From Caulobacteraceae bacterium PMMR1 (GTDB taxonomy: Bacteria; Pseudomonadota; Alphaproteobacteria; Caulobacterales; Caulobacteraceae): 64,000 nt of DNA. Each line of letters starts with the position of its first letter. Position 1 is the first letter of the stretch. The DNA lies in the NCBI GenBank assembly GCA_000733915.1, contig JPOM01000001.1:1178001-1242000 (forward strand), in the 5' to 3' direction. Under the pieces are notes generated by a model. It searched no databases. It was not told the origin of the DNA and saw only the letters and a list, made by a program, of their open reading frames with translations. Made by a program: the position numbers and the translations under genes. This document shows, in pieces, positions 28,172 through 37,897 of the stretch.

Positions 28172-28879
28172 TCAGTCCTCGAACAGCGCGTCCGACCGTT
28201 CCAGAACGCGCCTCGCCAGCGCCTTGGACACCGAGCGGCCCTCGCGCGCGGCCGCCTCGTCCAGCGCGTCCACAATCGCCTGGGCCTGCGGCACGGACCG
28301 CTCCATGCGCCAGAGCAGGTAGGGCAGGAGGTCCTCGGTCGGACGGATATTCCGTTCCCGGAACAGCTTGATCAGGACGGCGCGCAGCACCCGTTCGCCC
28401 GGGGGCTGCAGGATCGCGGTCGGCAGGGCGTTCAGGCGCGAGCGCAGGTCCGGCAGGGCGACCGGCCAGGCGCTGGGCGGCTGGCGGCCTCCGATCAGGA
28501 GCGACCCGGAGGTCTGGGCCGCCATGTTGATCAGGTGGAACAGGGTCTCCTCGCCCCCGCCGCCCTCGCCGTCGTCGATATAGACCGGACGGCCCTCAAG
28601 GCGGGCGACGTCGGCCGTGCGGAAGCGACTGAGCACGACCCGCTCCGCCCCGACCTTGGCCGCCCAGACCTCGCCAAGATGGGTCTTGCCCGAGCCCTCC
28701 GGTCCGATGAGCGCCAAGGTCCCGCCGGTCCACGCCGGCCAGGCGTCCACGGCCTCCACGGCCGCGCGGTTGCTGTCGGCGACGACGAAGTCCTCCCGCC
28801 TGAAGCTCGGCGACTGTCGCAGCGTCAGACGAAGCTGGGCGCCCAAGGTTCGGGTCCGGACGAACGCATTGCGCCGCAC
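28172..28879 (-). CDS. hdaA: DnaA-homologous regulator HdaA (replication control)
   Basis: 235 residues. A beta-clamp-binding motif 'QLRLTL' at 15-20 precedes a compact AAA+ domain with P-loop 'GPEGSGKTHLGEVWAA'. No DnaA domain IV (DNA-binding) is present, which separates Hda from DnaA. In Caulobacter HdaA stimulates ATP hydrolysis by DnaA at the clamp and prevents over-initiation of replication. Sensor-like segments 'LRSRLNALPTAILQPPGERV' fit the family. The GTG start at 28879 places the clamp motif near the N-terminus, as expected. Confidence 0.9.
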   Translation of the reverse strand: MRRNAFVRTRTLGAQLRLTLRQSPSFRREDFVVADSNRAAVEAVDAWPAWTGGTLALIGPEGSGKTHLGEVWAAKVGAERVVLSRFRTADVARLEGRPVYIDDGEGGGGEETLFHLINMAAQTSGSLLIGGRQPPSAWPVALPDLRSRLNALPTAILQPPGERVLRAVLIKLFRERNIRPTEDLLPYLLWRMERSVPQAQAIVDALDEAAAREGRSVSKALARRVLERSDALFED

Positions 28880-28936
28880 ACTAGCACGCCCGGCGCCGCC
28901 GTCGAGGGCGCACCCGGTCGCAGACTCGCGGCGCGA

Positions 28937-29956
28937 TCAGAGCCTGTGGCGTGCGCCCCAGGGGTCGTCGATCCCGTCCGGGGCGAGATAGCTCGGGCCG
29001 ATCGGGACCTTGCCATAGCCGCCGGGGATGTCGAGCACATAGGTCGGCTGGGCGAGGCCGGAGACCCGGCCGCGGAGCGCGCGCACGATCGCCTGGCCCT
29101 CCTCCAGACCGACGCGGAAGTGCGCGGCGCCGGGCGCGGGGTCGAGGTGGTGCAGGTAGTACGGCCGCACCCGGCTCTCCACGAAAGCGCGCATCAGCTC
29201 GGCCATGACCTCCGGGTCGTCGTTGACGCCGCGCAGCAGCACGGTCTGGCTCAGCAGGGGCAGACCGGCCTCCGCCAGCCGGGCGAGGGCCGCGCGGGCT
29301 TGGGGCGTCAGCTCGCGCGGGTGGTTGGCGTGGATGGCGATGTAGAGCGGCTGGCGAGGGACGCGCAGGCAGTCGACCAGCTCCGCCGTGATCGCGGCGG
29401 GGTCGGCCACGGGGACGCGGGTGTGCAGGCGCAGCACCTTCACGTGTGCGACCTCGCTCAGCCGCGCGAGGATGCCGCCCAGCCGCCGCGGGGAGAGCAC
29501 CAGCGGATCGCCGCCGGTCAGGATCACCTCCCAGACCTCCGGGCGCGACGCGATGTAGCCCAGGGCCGCGTCGAGCTCCTCCGGCGTCAGGTTGCCCGCG
29601 CCGTCGGGGCCCACGATCTCGCGCCGGAAGCAGAACCGGCAATAGACCGCACAGGTGTGCGTCGGCTTCAGCAGCACCCGGTCGGGATAGCGGTGCACGA
29701 CGCCCTTCACGGGCGTGTGGGCGGCGTCGCCGGTCGGGTCGGAGCGATTCTCGGGCGCCTCGACCAGCTCCTGCGCGCTCGGCAGAAACTGGCGGGCGAG
29801 TGGATCGTCGGGGGCGCGGGGCGGGATCAGGGCGGCCAGGGCGGGCGTCACCGCTACGGCATAGCGCGCGGCTACCGGGCGCAGCGCCTGGACCGCCTCG
29901 GGAGGGATCAGGCCTTGGTCGGCCAGGGCGTCGGGCGTGCGGAGGGTTTCGGACAT
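28937..29956 (-). CDS. epmB: EF-P beta-lysylation protein EpmB (lysine 2,3-aminomutase family)
   Basis: 339 residues. The radical-SAM motif 'CAVYCRFCFRREIVG' and KamA-family segments 'LTGGDPLVLSPRRLGGIL', 'LRLHTRVPV' and 'YLHHLDPAPGAAHFRVGL' are present. The PLP lysine is expected in the C-terminal 'DIPGGYGKVPIG'. The short length and the neighbouring epmA and efp favour EpmB, which converts lysine to (R)-beta-lysine for EF-P, over a catabolic 2,3-aminomutase. ATG 29956 is preferred; the frame upstream is antisense-like. Only 44 bases separate it from epmA. Confidence 0.92.
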   Translation of the reverse strand: MSETLRTPDALADQGLIPPEAVQALRPVAARYAVAVTPALAALIPPRAPDDPLARQFLPSAQELVEAPENRSDPTGDAAHTPVKGVVHRYPDRVLLKPTHTCAVYCRFCFRREIVGPDGAGNLTPEELDAALGYIASRPEVWEVILTGGDPLVLSPRRLGGILARLSEVAHVKVLRLHTRVPVADPAAITAELVDCLRVPRQPLYIAIHANHPRELTPQARAALARLAEAGLPLLSQTVLLRGVNDDPEVMAELMRAFVESRVRPYYLHHLDPAPGAAHFRVGLEEGQAIVRALRGRVSGLAQPTYVLDIPGGYGKVPIGPSYLAPDGIDDPWGARHRL

Positions 29957-30000
29957 GGGCCCGCCCTCATGGCGGCGGGCGGGGTCGGCCGCAAGTCCGC

Positions 30001-31050
30001 TCAGGGGACCGGGGACCAGAGCACCTCCTCGATCCTGCCCGCTCCGGTCGCCAGCATGACGAGGCGGTCGAGCCCGAGCGCCCCTCCGCTCGTCGGCGGC
30101 ATGTGCGGTAGCGCGGCCAGAAGCCCCTCGTCGATGGGATAGCGCTCGCCGTAGAGGCGCGCCTTCTCCGTCATGTCCGCCTCGAAACGCGCGCGCTGCT
30201 CGCCTGGGTCGGTCAACTCGCCAAAGCAGTTCGCCACCTCCACCCCGCAAGCATAGAGCTCGAATCGCTCGGCCAGGCGCGGATCGTGCGGCGTCGGCCG
30301 GGCCAGCGCCGCCTCGGCCAGGGGGTATTCGTAGAGGATCGTCGGGCGGCCCAAGCCCAGCTGCGGCTCGACCCGCTCCACGATCACCCGGCTGAAGATG
30401 TCCGACCAGCTGTCGTCAGGAGCGACACGCACGCCGGCGCTGACCGCCATCTGCACCAAGGCCGCCCTGTCGGTCCGGCCGTCAGCGTCCACGCTGGCCA
30501 TCAGCTCGATGCCGGCATGGCGCGCGAACGCTTCCGCGACGCTCAGGCGCTCGGGTGCGGCGAAGGGATCGCAGGTCGCGCCGCGCCAGCTCAGCGCCCG
30601 CGTCCCCGCCGCTTCCGCCGCCAGCCGCACGAGGGCCGCGCAGTCGTCCATCAGCAGCGCGTAAGGCGCCTCGGCCCGGTACCACTCCAGGAGGGTGAAC
30701 TCGGGATGGTGCAGGGGACCGCGCTCGCGATTGCGCCAGACCCGGGCCAGCTCGAAGATCGCGCGCTCGCCCGCCGCGATCAGCTTCTTGGCGGCGAACT
30801 CCGGCGAGGTGCGAAGGTAAAGCGGCGCGCGCTCTCCCGCCGCCGTGATCGCCTCGGTGGCGAAGGCGTGCAGGTGCGTCTCGTTGCCGGGCGAGACCTG
30901 CAGGGCGGCGGTCTCCACCTCGGTGAAGCCCTCGCGCTCGAACCATGCCCGGATCGCCCGCACCACCGCCCCCCGCGCCAGGAGCCTTGGGCGGATCCGA
31001 GCCAGGCGCTCCGCCTCGGCGGTCAGGGCAGGGGCGGAGGGCGGCGGCAT
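30001..31050 (-). CDS. epmA: EF-P lysine--lysine ligase EpmA (PoxA/GenX)
   Basis: 349 residues of class II aminoacyl-tRNA synthetase type lacking an anticodon-binding domain, the mark of EpmA against LysRS. Motif 1 region 'AIRAWFEREGFTEVETAALQ', motif 2 'FELARVWRNRERGPLHHPEF' and motif 3 'GGALGLDRLVMLATG' are visible. It attaches beta-lysine to the conserved EF-P lysine. It is divergent from efp across a 124-base gap that probably holds both promoters. Confidence 0.94.
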   Translation of the reverse strand: MPPPSAPALTAEAERLARIRPRLLARGAVVRAIRAWFEREGFTEVETAALQVSPGNETHLHAFATEAITAAGERAPLYLRTSPEFAAKKLIAAGERAIFELARVWRNRERGPLHHPEFTLLEWYRAEAPYALLMDDCAALVRLAAEAAGTRALSWRGATCDPFAAPERLSVAEAFARHAGIELMASVDADGRTDRAALVQMAVSAGVRVAPDDSWSDIFSRVIVERVEPQLGLGRPTILYEYPLAEAALARPTPHDPRLAERFELYACGVEVANCFGELTDPGEQRARFEADMTEKARLYGERYPIDEGLLAALPHMPPTSGGALGLDRLVMLATGAGRIEEVLWSPVP

Positions 31051-31174
31051 CAGGGCTGCGACGATGGAGGGCTCTGGTCAGCGGGCGGAGGATCGCTATA
31101 GAGCGGCGCCACCCTCATCGCACAGCTCCGGTCGCGCCGTCCCGCCGCGCGGCCTCCGCTGAAGGACCGCACTC

Positions 31175-31741
31175 TTGAAGGCCATCGCCAGCTCGCTCCG
31201 CAAGGGCAACGTGCTCGACATCGACGGCAAGCTCTACGTCGTGCTGAAGTCGGAGAACATCCATCCTGGCAAGGGCACCCCGGTGACCCAGCTCGACATG
31301 CGCCGCATATCCGACGGCGTGAAGGTGACGGAGCGCTACCGCACCACCGAGCAGGTCGAGCGCGCCGAGGTCGACGACCGGGAGTACCAATTCCTCTACC
31401 AGGACGGGGAGGGCTTCCATTTCATGAATCCGGAGACCTACAACCAGGTCACCGCCACGCCGGACGTGATCGGGGACGCCGCGCCCTATCTGCAGGAAGG
31501 CATGATCGTGCACCTGTCGACCCACAACGACGTGCCGATCGCCATCGACCTGCCCCGCACGGCGGTCTTCGAGATCGTGGACACCGAACCCTCGGTGAAG
31601 GGCCAGACCGCCTCGTCCTCCTACAAACCCGCCATGCTGTCCAACGGCCTGCGCATCCAGGTCCCGCCCTACATCACGACGGGCACCAAGGTGGTGGTCC
31701 TGACCGAGGACGGCAGCTACCTGGAACGCGCCAAGGACTGA
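31175..31741 (+). CDS. efp: Translation elongation factor P
   Basis: 188 residues in three beta-barrel domains. The modified loop is 'HPGKGTP' with the acceptor Lys33, the site EpmA/EpmB would lysylate. '[17 protein letters not shown]' and '[18 protein letters not shown]' mark domain III. EF-P rescues ribosomes stalled on polyproline stretches, and several proteins here (the penicillin-binding protein tail, TamB N-terminus, thioesterase) are proline-rich. The start is TTG at 31175, which gives the expected N-terminus. A GCTATAGA element at 31095-31102 could be a -10 box; its -35 is poor. Confidence 0.96.
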   Translation: MKAIASSLRKGNVLDIDGKLYVVLKSENIHPGKGTPVTQLDMRRISDGVKVTERYRTTEQVERAEVDDREYQFLYQDGEGFHFMNPETYNQVTATPDVIGDAAPYLQEGMIVHLSTHNDVPIAIDLPRTAVFEIVDTEPSVKGQTASSSYKPAMLSNGLRIQVPPYITTGTKVVVLTEDGSYLERAKD

Positions 31742-31838
31742 GCCGGCGGAGCGCCCGCGCAGGGCCCTTGATTTCCCTAGCGGCATGACCGCTTGGTCGC
31801 CCCCGACACGCACAACCGTCGGGAGTCCGGGCCAAGCC

Positions 31839-33923
31839 ATGACCGCCATCAACGCCGTGACCACGCTGGAGCGCGAGGGCGACATCGCCGTCGTGACCCT
31901 GAACTCGCCGCCGGTGAACGCGCTCTCCGCCGACGTCCGCGACGGCCTGGCGGAGGCGTTCCGGCGGGCGACCGCGGACGCCGAGGCGCGGGCGATCGTG
32001 CTGATCTGCCTGGGCAAGACGTTCATCGCCGGCGCCGACATCAGCGAGTTCGGCAAGCCGCCGCGCGGGGCGAGCCTGTTCGAGGTGCAGGACCTGATGG
32101 AAGGCGCGCCCAAGCCCGTGGTGGCGGCGATCCACGGCGCCGCCCTGGGCGGCGGGCTGGAGGTCGCGCTGTGCGCCCACTACCGCGTGGCCGTGCCGTC
32201 CGCACGCGTGGGGCTGCCGGAGGTGAACCTCGGCCTGCTTCCCGGCGCCGGCGGCACCCAGCGGCTGCCGCGCATCGTGGGCGTGGAGAAGGCGCTGGAG
32301 ATGGTCACCTCGGGTCAGCAGATGTCGGCCAAGGACGCCCTCGCCGCCGGTCTGGTGGACGAGATCGCGCCGGAGGACGGCCTGCGCGACGCCGCGATCG
32401 CCTTCGCCCGCCGGATCGTGGCCGAGAACCGCCCGCTGAAGAAGGTGCGCGACCAGAACGACAAGGTGGAGGCCGCCCGCGGCCGGCCGGAGGTCTTCGA
32501 GCAGTTCCGCAAGGCGAACGCCCGCAAGTTCCGGGGCTTCCTGGCGCCGGAGTACAACATTCGCTGCATCGAGGCGGCGGTGAACCAGCCTTTCGAGGAG
32601 GGGCTCAAGACCGAGCGCAAGCTGTTCATGGAGCTGGTGACCGGGACCCAGTCCGCCGCCCAGCGCTACGTGTTCTTCGCCGAGCGGCAGGTCTGGAAGA
32701 TCCCCGACGTGCCGGAGACCACCGAGACGCTGCCCGTCGCCAAGGTTGGCGTGATCGGCGCCGGCACCATGGGCGGAGGTATCTCGATGAACTTCGCCAA
32801 TGTCGGCCTGCCGGTCACGATCGTGGAGACCAGCCAGGAAGCGCTGGACCGGGGTCTGGGCGTCGTGCGGCGCAACTACGAGACCTCCGCCAAGCGCGGC
32901 CGCCTCACTCAGGAGGAGGTGGAGGCCCGCATGGGGCGTCTGACCGGGACGCTGGAGCTGGAGCGGCTCGCCGACTGCGACCTCATCATCGAAGCCGTGT
33001 ACGAGAACATGGATGTCAAGAAGGACGTCTTCGGGCGGCTCGACAGGATCGCCAAGCCGGGCGCGATCCTGGCGTCCAACACCAGCTACCTGAACATCGA
33101 CGAGATCGCCTCGGCCACCTCCCGGCCGCAGAGCGTCATCGGTCTGCACTTCTTCTCCCCGGCCAACGTCATGCGCCTGCTCGAGGTCGTGCGGGGCGCC
33201 AAAACCTCCAAGACCGTGATCGCGACCTCGATGCAGCTGGCCAAGAAGATCGGCAAGATCGCTGCGCTCGTGGGCGTCGGGCCGGGCTTCGTCGGCAACC
33301 GCATGCTCGCCCAGCGCCAGCAGCAGGCTCAGGCCATGATCCTGGAAGGCGCCATGCCCTGGGACGTGGACCGCGTGCTCTACGATTTCGGCTTCCCCAT
33401 GGGGCCGTTCGCCATGAGCGACCTGGCCGGGCTCGACATCGGCTGGAACGCTCAGACCTCCAAGGGCGAGACCCTGCGCGACCGGCTCTGCGAGATGGAC
33501 CGCCGAGGCCAGAAGACCGGCGCGGGTTGGTACGACTATGACGCGGAGCGCAACGCCAAGCCCTCCCCGGTGGTCGAAAAGCTGATCCGTGATTTCGCCG
33601 CCGAAAAGGGCGCGCCGCAGCGGACCTTCTCCGACCAGGAGATCCTGGACCGCTGCCTCCTGCCCATGATCGACGAGGGCGCGAGGATTCTGGAGGAGGG
33701 CAAGGCGATCCGCGCGTCCGACATCGATATCGTCTGGATCAACGGTTACGGCTGGCCCGTCTATCGCGGCGGCCCGATGTTCTATGCCGACACCATCGGG
33801 CTGGAGCGCGTCATCCAGGACCTGAAGGCGATGGGCCGCGAGCCGACCGAGCTGCTGAAAAGGTGCGCCGCGGAAAAGGCGCCCCTGCATCAGGCCAAAG
33901 GCGCGGGGATGGAGAGGAGCTGA
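31839..33923 (+). CDS. 3-hydroxyacyl-CoA dehydrogenase / enoyl-CoA hydratase fusion (FadJ/FadB type)
   Basis: 694 residues. The N-terminal crotonase domain has 'AGADISEFG', '[16 protein letters not shown]' and '[20 protein letters not shown]' with both catalytic acids. The central Rossmann domain carries '[17 protein letters not shown]' near residue 305. C-terminal dehydrogenase domains include '[18 protein letters not shown]' and '[19 protein letters not shown]'. The protein performs hydration and NAD-dependent oxidation in beta-oxidation. No thiolase gene is adjacent, so its partner is elsewhere. The ATG at 31839 is preferred over one 18 codons upstream. Confidence 0.93.
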   Translation: MTAINAVTTLEREGDIAVVTLNSPPVNALSADVRDGLAEAFRRATADAEARAIVLICLGKTFIAGADISEFGKPPRGASLFEVQDLMEGAPKPVVAAIHGAALGGGLEVALCAHYRVAVPSARVGLPEVNLGLLPGAGGTQRLPRIVGVEKALEMVTSGQQMSAKDALAAGLVDEIAPEDGLRDAAIAFARRIVAENRPLKKVRDQNDKVEAARGRPEVFEQFRKANARKFRGFLAPEYNIRCIEAAVNQPFEEGLKTERKLFMELVTGTQSAAQRYVFFAERQVWKIPDVPETTETLPVAKVGVIGAGTMGGGISMNFANVGLPVTIVETSQEALDRGLGVVRRNYETSAKRGRLTQEEVEARMGRLTGTLELERLADCDLIIEAVYENMDVKKDVFGRLDRIAKPGAILASNTSYLNIDEIASATSRPQSVIGLHFFSPANVMRLLEVVRGAKTSKTVIATSMQLAKKIGKIAALVGVGPGFVGNRMLAQRQQQAQAMILEGAMPWDVDRVLYDFGFPMGPFAMSDLAGLDIGWNAQTSKGETLRDRLCEMDRRGQKTGAGWYDYDAERNAKPSPVVEKLIRDFAAEKGAPQRTFSDQEILDRCLLPMIDEGARILEEGKAIRASDIDIVWINGYGWPVYRGGPMFYADTIGLERVIQDLKAMGREPTELLKRCAAEKAPLHQAKGAGMERS

Positions 33924-33998
33924 AGCCGCGCAGCGGCCTCCGCGATGAAGGCGCTCGTTGCGGGTGACGCGGCGTCTTCGCTGGCCTAGACCCGGCCT

Positions 33999-34742
33999 AT
34001 GCCGATCCTGGGCCTGATCTTCGTCGTGGGCGTCTGGGCGGGGGTGCAGAACGCCCTGGCCGGGGGCGGCTCGTTCGTGACCTTGCCGACCTTGATCCTG
34101 AGCGGCCTGGACGCGCGGGCGGCCAATATCGCCTCCACCGTCGCGCTCCTCCCTGGCCAGGTCGTCATGGGGTGGGTCGGGCGGAAGGGCGCGACCGGCG
34201 TGGGCCCGCTGCGGCTGCACGCCCTCGTGCTGATCAGCCTGGCGGGCGGGGCGGTCGGGGCGATGTTGCTGCTGATCACCCCGTCGAGCTTCTTCGCAAA
34301 ACTGGTCCCCTGGCTGGTGCTCTTCGCCACCGTCCTCTTCGCCTATGGCAGCTTCTTCCGAAAGCCTCGCGAACAGGACGGTTCAAGCCTGCCCGCCTGG
34401 GCGAGCGCGGCGATCCAGGCCGGCATCGCCGTCTATGGCGGCTACTTCGGCGGCGGGATCGGATTTCTGATGCTGGCGGCCCTGACCGCGGCGGGGCTGG
34501 CCGTGCGCACGGCGGGCGCGACCAAGAACGTGCTCGCCGCGGTCATGAACGCCTCGGCGGTCGTGGTCTTCCTGTTCACGCCGCACCTGGCCTGGGGCCG
34601 CATCGCTGCGCTCGGCGCCGGATGCGTCCTGGGCGGCTACGCGGGGGCGAACGCCTTAAGGTTCCTGCCTCAGACGCTGATCCGCGTCGTCGTCGTGGGG
34701 CTCGGGCTAGTTCTGACCGTGGGCCTTTTCGTGCGGGGCTAG
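33999..34742 (+). CDS. TSUP family permease (sulfite exporter TauE/SafE type)
   Basis: 247 residues, about eight hydrophobic helices. The TSUP repeat signatures are 'VGVWAGVQNALAGGGSFVTLP' in the first half (here quoted only to the glycine-rich turn) and 'AVYGGYFGGGIGFLMLAALTA' in the second, arranged as an inverted repeat. The family moves small anions such as sulfite, sulfoacetate or organic acids across the inner membrane. No sulfur gene is adjacent, so the substrate is open. The 3' end overlaps the convergent CNNM gene by 4 bases. Confidence 0.85.
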   Translation: MPILGLIFVVGVWAGVQNALAGGGSFVTLPTLILSGLDARAANIASTVALLPGQVVMGWVGRKGATGVGPLRLHALVLISLAGGAVGAMLLLITPSSFFAKLVPWLVLFATVLFAYGSFFRKPREQDGSSLPAWASAAIQAGIAVYGGYFGGGIGFLMLAALTAAGLAVRTAGATKNVLAAVMNASAVVVFLFTPHLAWGRIAALGAGCVLGGYAGANALRFLPQTLIRVVVVGLGLVLTVGLFVRG

Positions 34743-36033
34743 GGGATTGCGCCCTGCCCCACGTCCTGCAGCGGCGGGCTGATCCGGAGCGCGGTCAGCT
34801 GATTGCGCTGGCGGCGCAGCACCTGGAAGCGGTGGCCGTAGAAGATGAAGGTCTGGCCCGGATCCGGGATGGTCTGGGCCTCGTGGATCACCAGCCCCGC
34901 CACCGTCACCCACTCGTCATCCGGAAGGTCCCAGTCGAGCGCCCGGTTAAGGTCGCGGATCGTGACCCAGCCGTCGACCACCACCGAGCCGTCGGGCTGG
35001 CGGCGGACCCCCTGGACCGCGGCGTCATGCTCGTCCTCGATCTCGCCCACGATCTCCTCGAGGATGTCCTCCAGCGTGACGAGGCCCTGCAGCGCCCCGT
35101 ACTCGTCCACGATCAGGGCGAAATGGCTCTTGCGCCTCAAGAACGCGTTCAGCTGGTCCTTCAGGTTGGTCGTGTCCGGGATGAACCAAGGCTCGCGGCA
35201 GACCGCCTGGATGTCGACCTTCTCCACGTCGCCGTCCGCCGCCGCGATCGCGCGGGCGAGGTCGCGGGCGTGCAGCACGCCCACGATGGTCTCGCGGTCT
35301 CCGCGATAGAGCGGCAGACGGGTGTAGGGCGCCTCCAGCGCCTCGGCCACGATCTGGCGCACAGGCTGGTCTGCGTCGAGCATGGCGATGTTCTTGCGGT
35401 GCACCATGACCTCGCTGACGTCCATGTCCGCGAGGTCGAGCACGCCGCCCAGCATTCGCCGGTCGCGGCTTTCCACCATGCCTTCCTCGTGGTGGTACTC
35501 GATGGCGCCGCGGATCTCCTCCTGTGCGGCGCCGGGCTCGGCGTCGGGCGCGACCTGCACGCCGAAGAGGCCCAGCGTCTTGGCGATCGCCCACTGGATG
35601 GCTCCGATCACCGGGCCGAAGACGCGGGTCACAAAGAGCGTCGGCGCGCTGAGCAGCCGGGCGGCGGCGTCCGGCCGATTGATCGCCAACGTCTTGGGCA
35701 GCACCTCGGCGAAGACGAGCACGAGCGCGGTGGTCACGAAGGTCGCGGTCGCGATGCCCGCCGCGCCCGGCAGGCTCTCCGACACGAAGTGCTCCAGAAG
35801 CGCCGAGCACAGGATGTTGATCAGGTTGTTGCCCAGCAGCACCGAGCCGATCATGCGCTCCTGCCGCTCGATCAGCAGGTTCACGCGGGCGGCTGCGCGG
35901 TCGCCCTCGCGTTCGAGCTGGTGCATGCGCGCGCGGCTGGCCCCGTCAGCGCCGTCTCCGCGGCAGAGAACAGCGCCGAGACGGCCAGCAGCACCAGGAT
36001 GATCAGGGCGACCACGCCGAAGGTGGCGATCAT
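34739..36033 (-). CDS. CNNM/CorC-type hemolysin-related membrane protein (one-base frameshift)
   Basis: The main frame (34739-35926) has the rest of a DUF21 membrane domain ('INILCSALLEHFVSES'), two CBS domains ('VMVHRKNIAMLDADQPVRQI', 'LIVDEYGALQGLVTLEDILE') and a C-terminal CorC/HlyC domain ('DGWVTIRDLNRAL'). The missing first helix lies in another frame starting ATG 36033 ('MIATFGVVALIILVLLAVSA', then 'ETALTG'). The frames meet at the C4 run 35941-35944; one more C there restores about 431 residues. These proteins are linked to Mg2+/Co2+ homeostasis. Probably a consensus error rather than decay, since both parts look intact. Confidence 0.8.
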
Positions 36034-36146
36034 TCAGGGTCTGCGCTTGCCATTTGCGCCGGATTTAGCAGGGCGCCCCCGGGTTTGCGAGGTCGCAACC
36101 TTGGTCCCAGGCTTTCGGCCAGGCCCGGCTTTAGACGGCGCGGGGA

Positions 36147-37259
36147 TCAGATCGCGCCCTCGCGGCTGAGGAAGCGGCGCAGCGCCTCGGGCTCGACGCC
36201 GCGGGCGACGAAGGCCTGACCGATGCCGTGGGCCAGGATGAAGGTCAGCCGCCCGCCCTCCGCCTTCTTGTCCTGCGCCATGTGGGCGATCAGACGCTCG
36301 ACCGCGAAGGGATGGCCGGCGACCTCGCAAAGCTGCGTGGGCAGGCCGGCCGCCTGGATCAGGGCGCTCGCCCGGGTCGCGTCCGCGTCGCTGCAAAGGC
36401 CGAGCGCGGCGGAGAAGCGGAAGGCCAGCGCGCAGCCCAGACCCACCGCCTCGCCGTGCAGCAGCGCCTCGCCGTGCCCGGTCTCGGTCTCCAGGGCGTG
36501 GGCGAAGGTGTGGCCGAGATTGAGCAAGGCGCGCCGTCCCGCCTCAAGCTCGTCCTGCGCCACGATCTCCGCCTTCATGGCCACGGAACGCTCCACAGCG
36601 TGGGCGAGCGGCGCTTCGTCCAGCGCCAGCACCGCGGCCCCGTGCGCCTCCAACCAGGCGAAGAAGGCTTCGTCCCCGAGCAGCCCATACTTCAGCACCT
36701 CGGCGAAGCCGGCGCGAAGCTCGCGGGCGGGCAGGGTGGCGAGAACGCCGAGGTCGCACAGCACGCGCCGCGGCTGGTGGAAGGCGCCGATCAGGTTCTT
36801 GCCCTGGGTCACGTCGATGGCCGTCTTGCCGCCGACGGAGGAGTCCACCTGGGCCAGGAGGGTGGTCGGGATCTGGACGAAGTCGATGCCGCGCTTGAAG
36901 ATGGCTGCGGCGAAGCCGACCAGGTCGCCGATCACGCCGCCGCCCAGAGCGATCACGAGGTCGCCGCGGTCCAGCCTGTGCTCCAGCAGCGTCTCGCAAA
37001 CCTCGCGCAGGCCGTCCCAGCTCTTGGTCTGCTCACCGGGGGGCAGGACGTGACTGGCCGCCGTCACGCCGGCCGCCTGCAGCGCCCTCTCCAGCGGAGC
37101 CAGGTGCAGCTCGGCCACGTGCGCGTCCGTGATCACGACGGTCCGTCGGCGGGGCAGGAGGTCGGCGAGGCGCGCCCCGGCCTCGGCCAGCAGCCCCGGC
37201 CCGATCTCCACGCGATAGGCCCGTGCGCCCAGCCCGACCTCCACCGTGCAGACGTTCAT
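36147..37259 (-). CDS. aroB: 3-dehydroquinate synthase
   Basis: 370 residues. NAD-binding '[20 protein letters not shown]', '[19 protein letters not shown]' and the metal-site segments '[11 protein letters not shown]', '[13 protein letters not shown]' and 'LHGEAVGLG' are all present. The enzyme closes DAHP to 3-dehydroquinate in the shikimate pathway using NAD+ and Zn2+ or Co2+. The ATG overlaps the aroK stop by four bases (ATGA). The CNNM protein gene follows 113 bases downstream, an order common in related bacteria. Confidence 0.96.
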   Translation of the reverse strand: MNVCTVEVGLGARAYRVEIGPGLLAEAGARLADLLPRRRTVVITDAHVAELHLAPLERALQAAGVTAASHVLPPGEQTKSWDGLREVCETLLEHRLDRGDLVIALGGGVIGDLVGFAAAIFKRGIDFVQIPTTLLAQVDSSVGGKTAIDVTQGKNLIGAFHQPRRVLCDLGVLATLPARELRAGFAEVLKYGLLGDEAFFAWLEAHGAAVLALDEAPLAHAVERSVAMKAEIVAQDELEAGRRALLNLGHTFAHALETETGHGEALLHGEAVGLGCALAFRFSAALGLCSDADATRASALIQAAGLPTQLCEVAGHPFAVERLIAHMAQDKKAEGGRLTFILAHGIGQAFVARGVEPEALRRFLSREGAI

Positions 37260-37816
37260 GCAGCCGCCTTCACGTGGGCGGCCAGCGCCCGCAGCACGGC
37301 GTCCACGCCCGCCGCATGGGAGCCGTCGCCGCAGTCCACCGTCAGGTCGGCCTCGGCATAGGCGGGGTAGCGCGCCTCGGCCTGTTCGGTCAGCACCTGC
37401 AGCGGGTCGCGCCCGCGCAGCAGCGGTCGGGTGTCTTTGCGGGCGACGCGGCGCGCCAGGATCGGCAGGTCCGCCTTCAGCCACACGGTGACCGCGCCGG
37501 CCTTCAGGATCGCCCGGGTGTCGGGGCGCACGAAGGCGCCGCCCCCGGTGGCCAGCACGTGCGGCGGTCCGGCGAGCAGGCGCGCGATCACCCGTCGCTC
37601 GCCGTCCCGGAACTCGGTCTCGCCCCGCTCGGCGAAGATCTCGGCCACGGACCGTCCGGCCGCGCGCTCGATCTCCTCGTCGGCGTCGAAAAAGGGCAGG
37701 TCGAGCGCCCGCGCGAGCCTGCGTCCGATGCTGGACTTGCCCACCCCCATCAGGCCGACGAGCGCGATCGTCCGCTGGCGGAGCTCAGGGGGCGGCGCGG
37801 GCGCGGGCTGCGGCAT
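37256..37816 (-). CDS. aroK: Shikimate kinase
   Basis: About 186 residues. The P-loop '[15 protein letters not shown]', the shikimate-binding '[13 protein letters not shown]', 'GETEFRDGE' and '[12 protein letters not shown]', and the lid segment '[10 protein letters not shown]' are present. It phosphorylates shikimate to shikimate 3-phosphate. I chose the ATG at 37816; an in-frame ATG at 37897 would add 27 residues and abut the divergent membrane-protein gene. aroK and aroB are coupled by an ATGA overlap. Confidence 0.93.
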   Translation of the reverse strand: MPQPAPAPPPELRQRTIALVGLMGVGKSSIGRRLARALDLPFFDADEEIERAAGRSVAEIFAERGETEFRDGERRVIARLLAGPPHVLATGGGAFVRPDTRAILKAGAVTVWLKADLPILARRVARKDTRPLLRGRDPLQVLTEQAEARYPAYAEADLTVDCGDGSHAAGVDAVLRALAAHVKAAA

Positions 37817-37897
37817 GGCGCCCGGCGTAGCATGCGCCGCGGCGCGGCCCAAAGCCGTCAAGGCTTTGCTCAGCGATGATCGGGCAGGATCGCGCAC

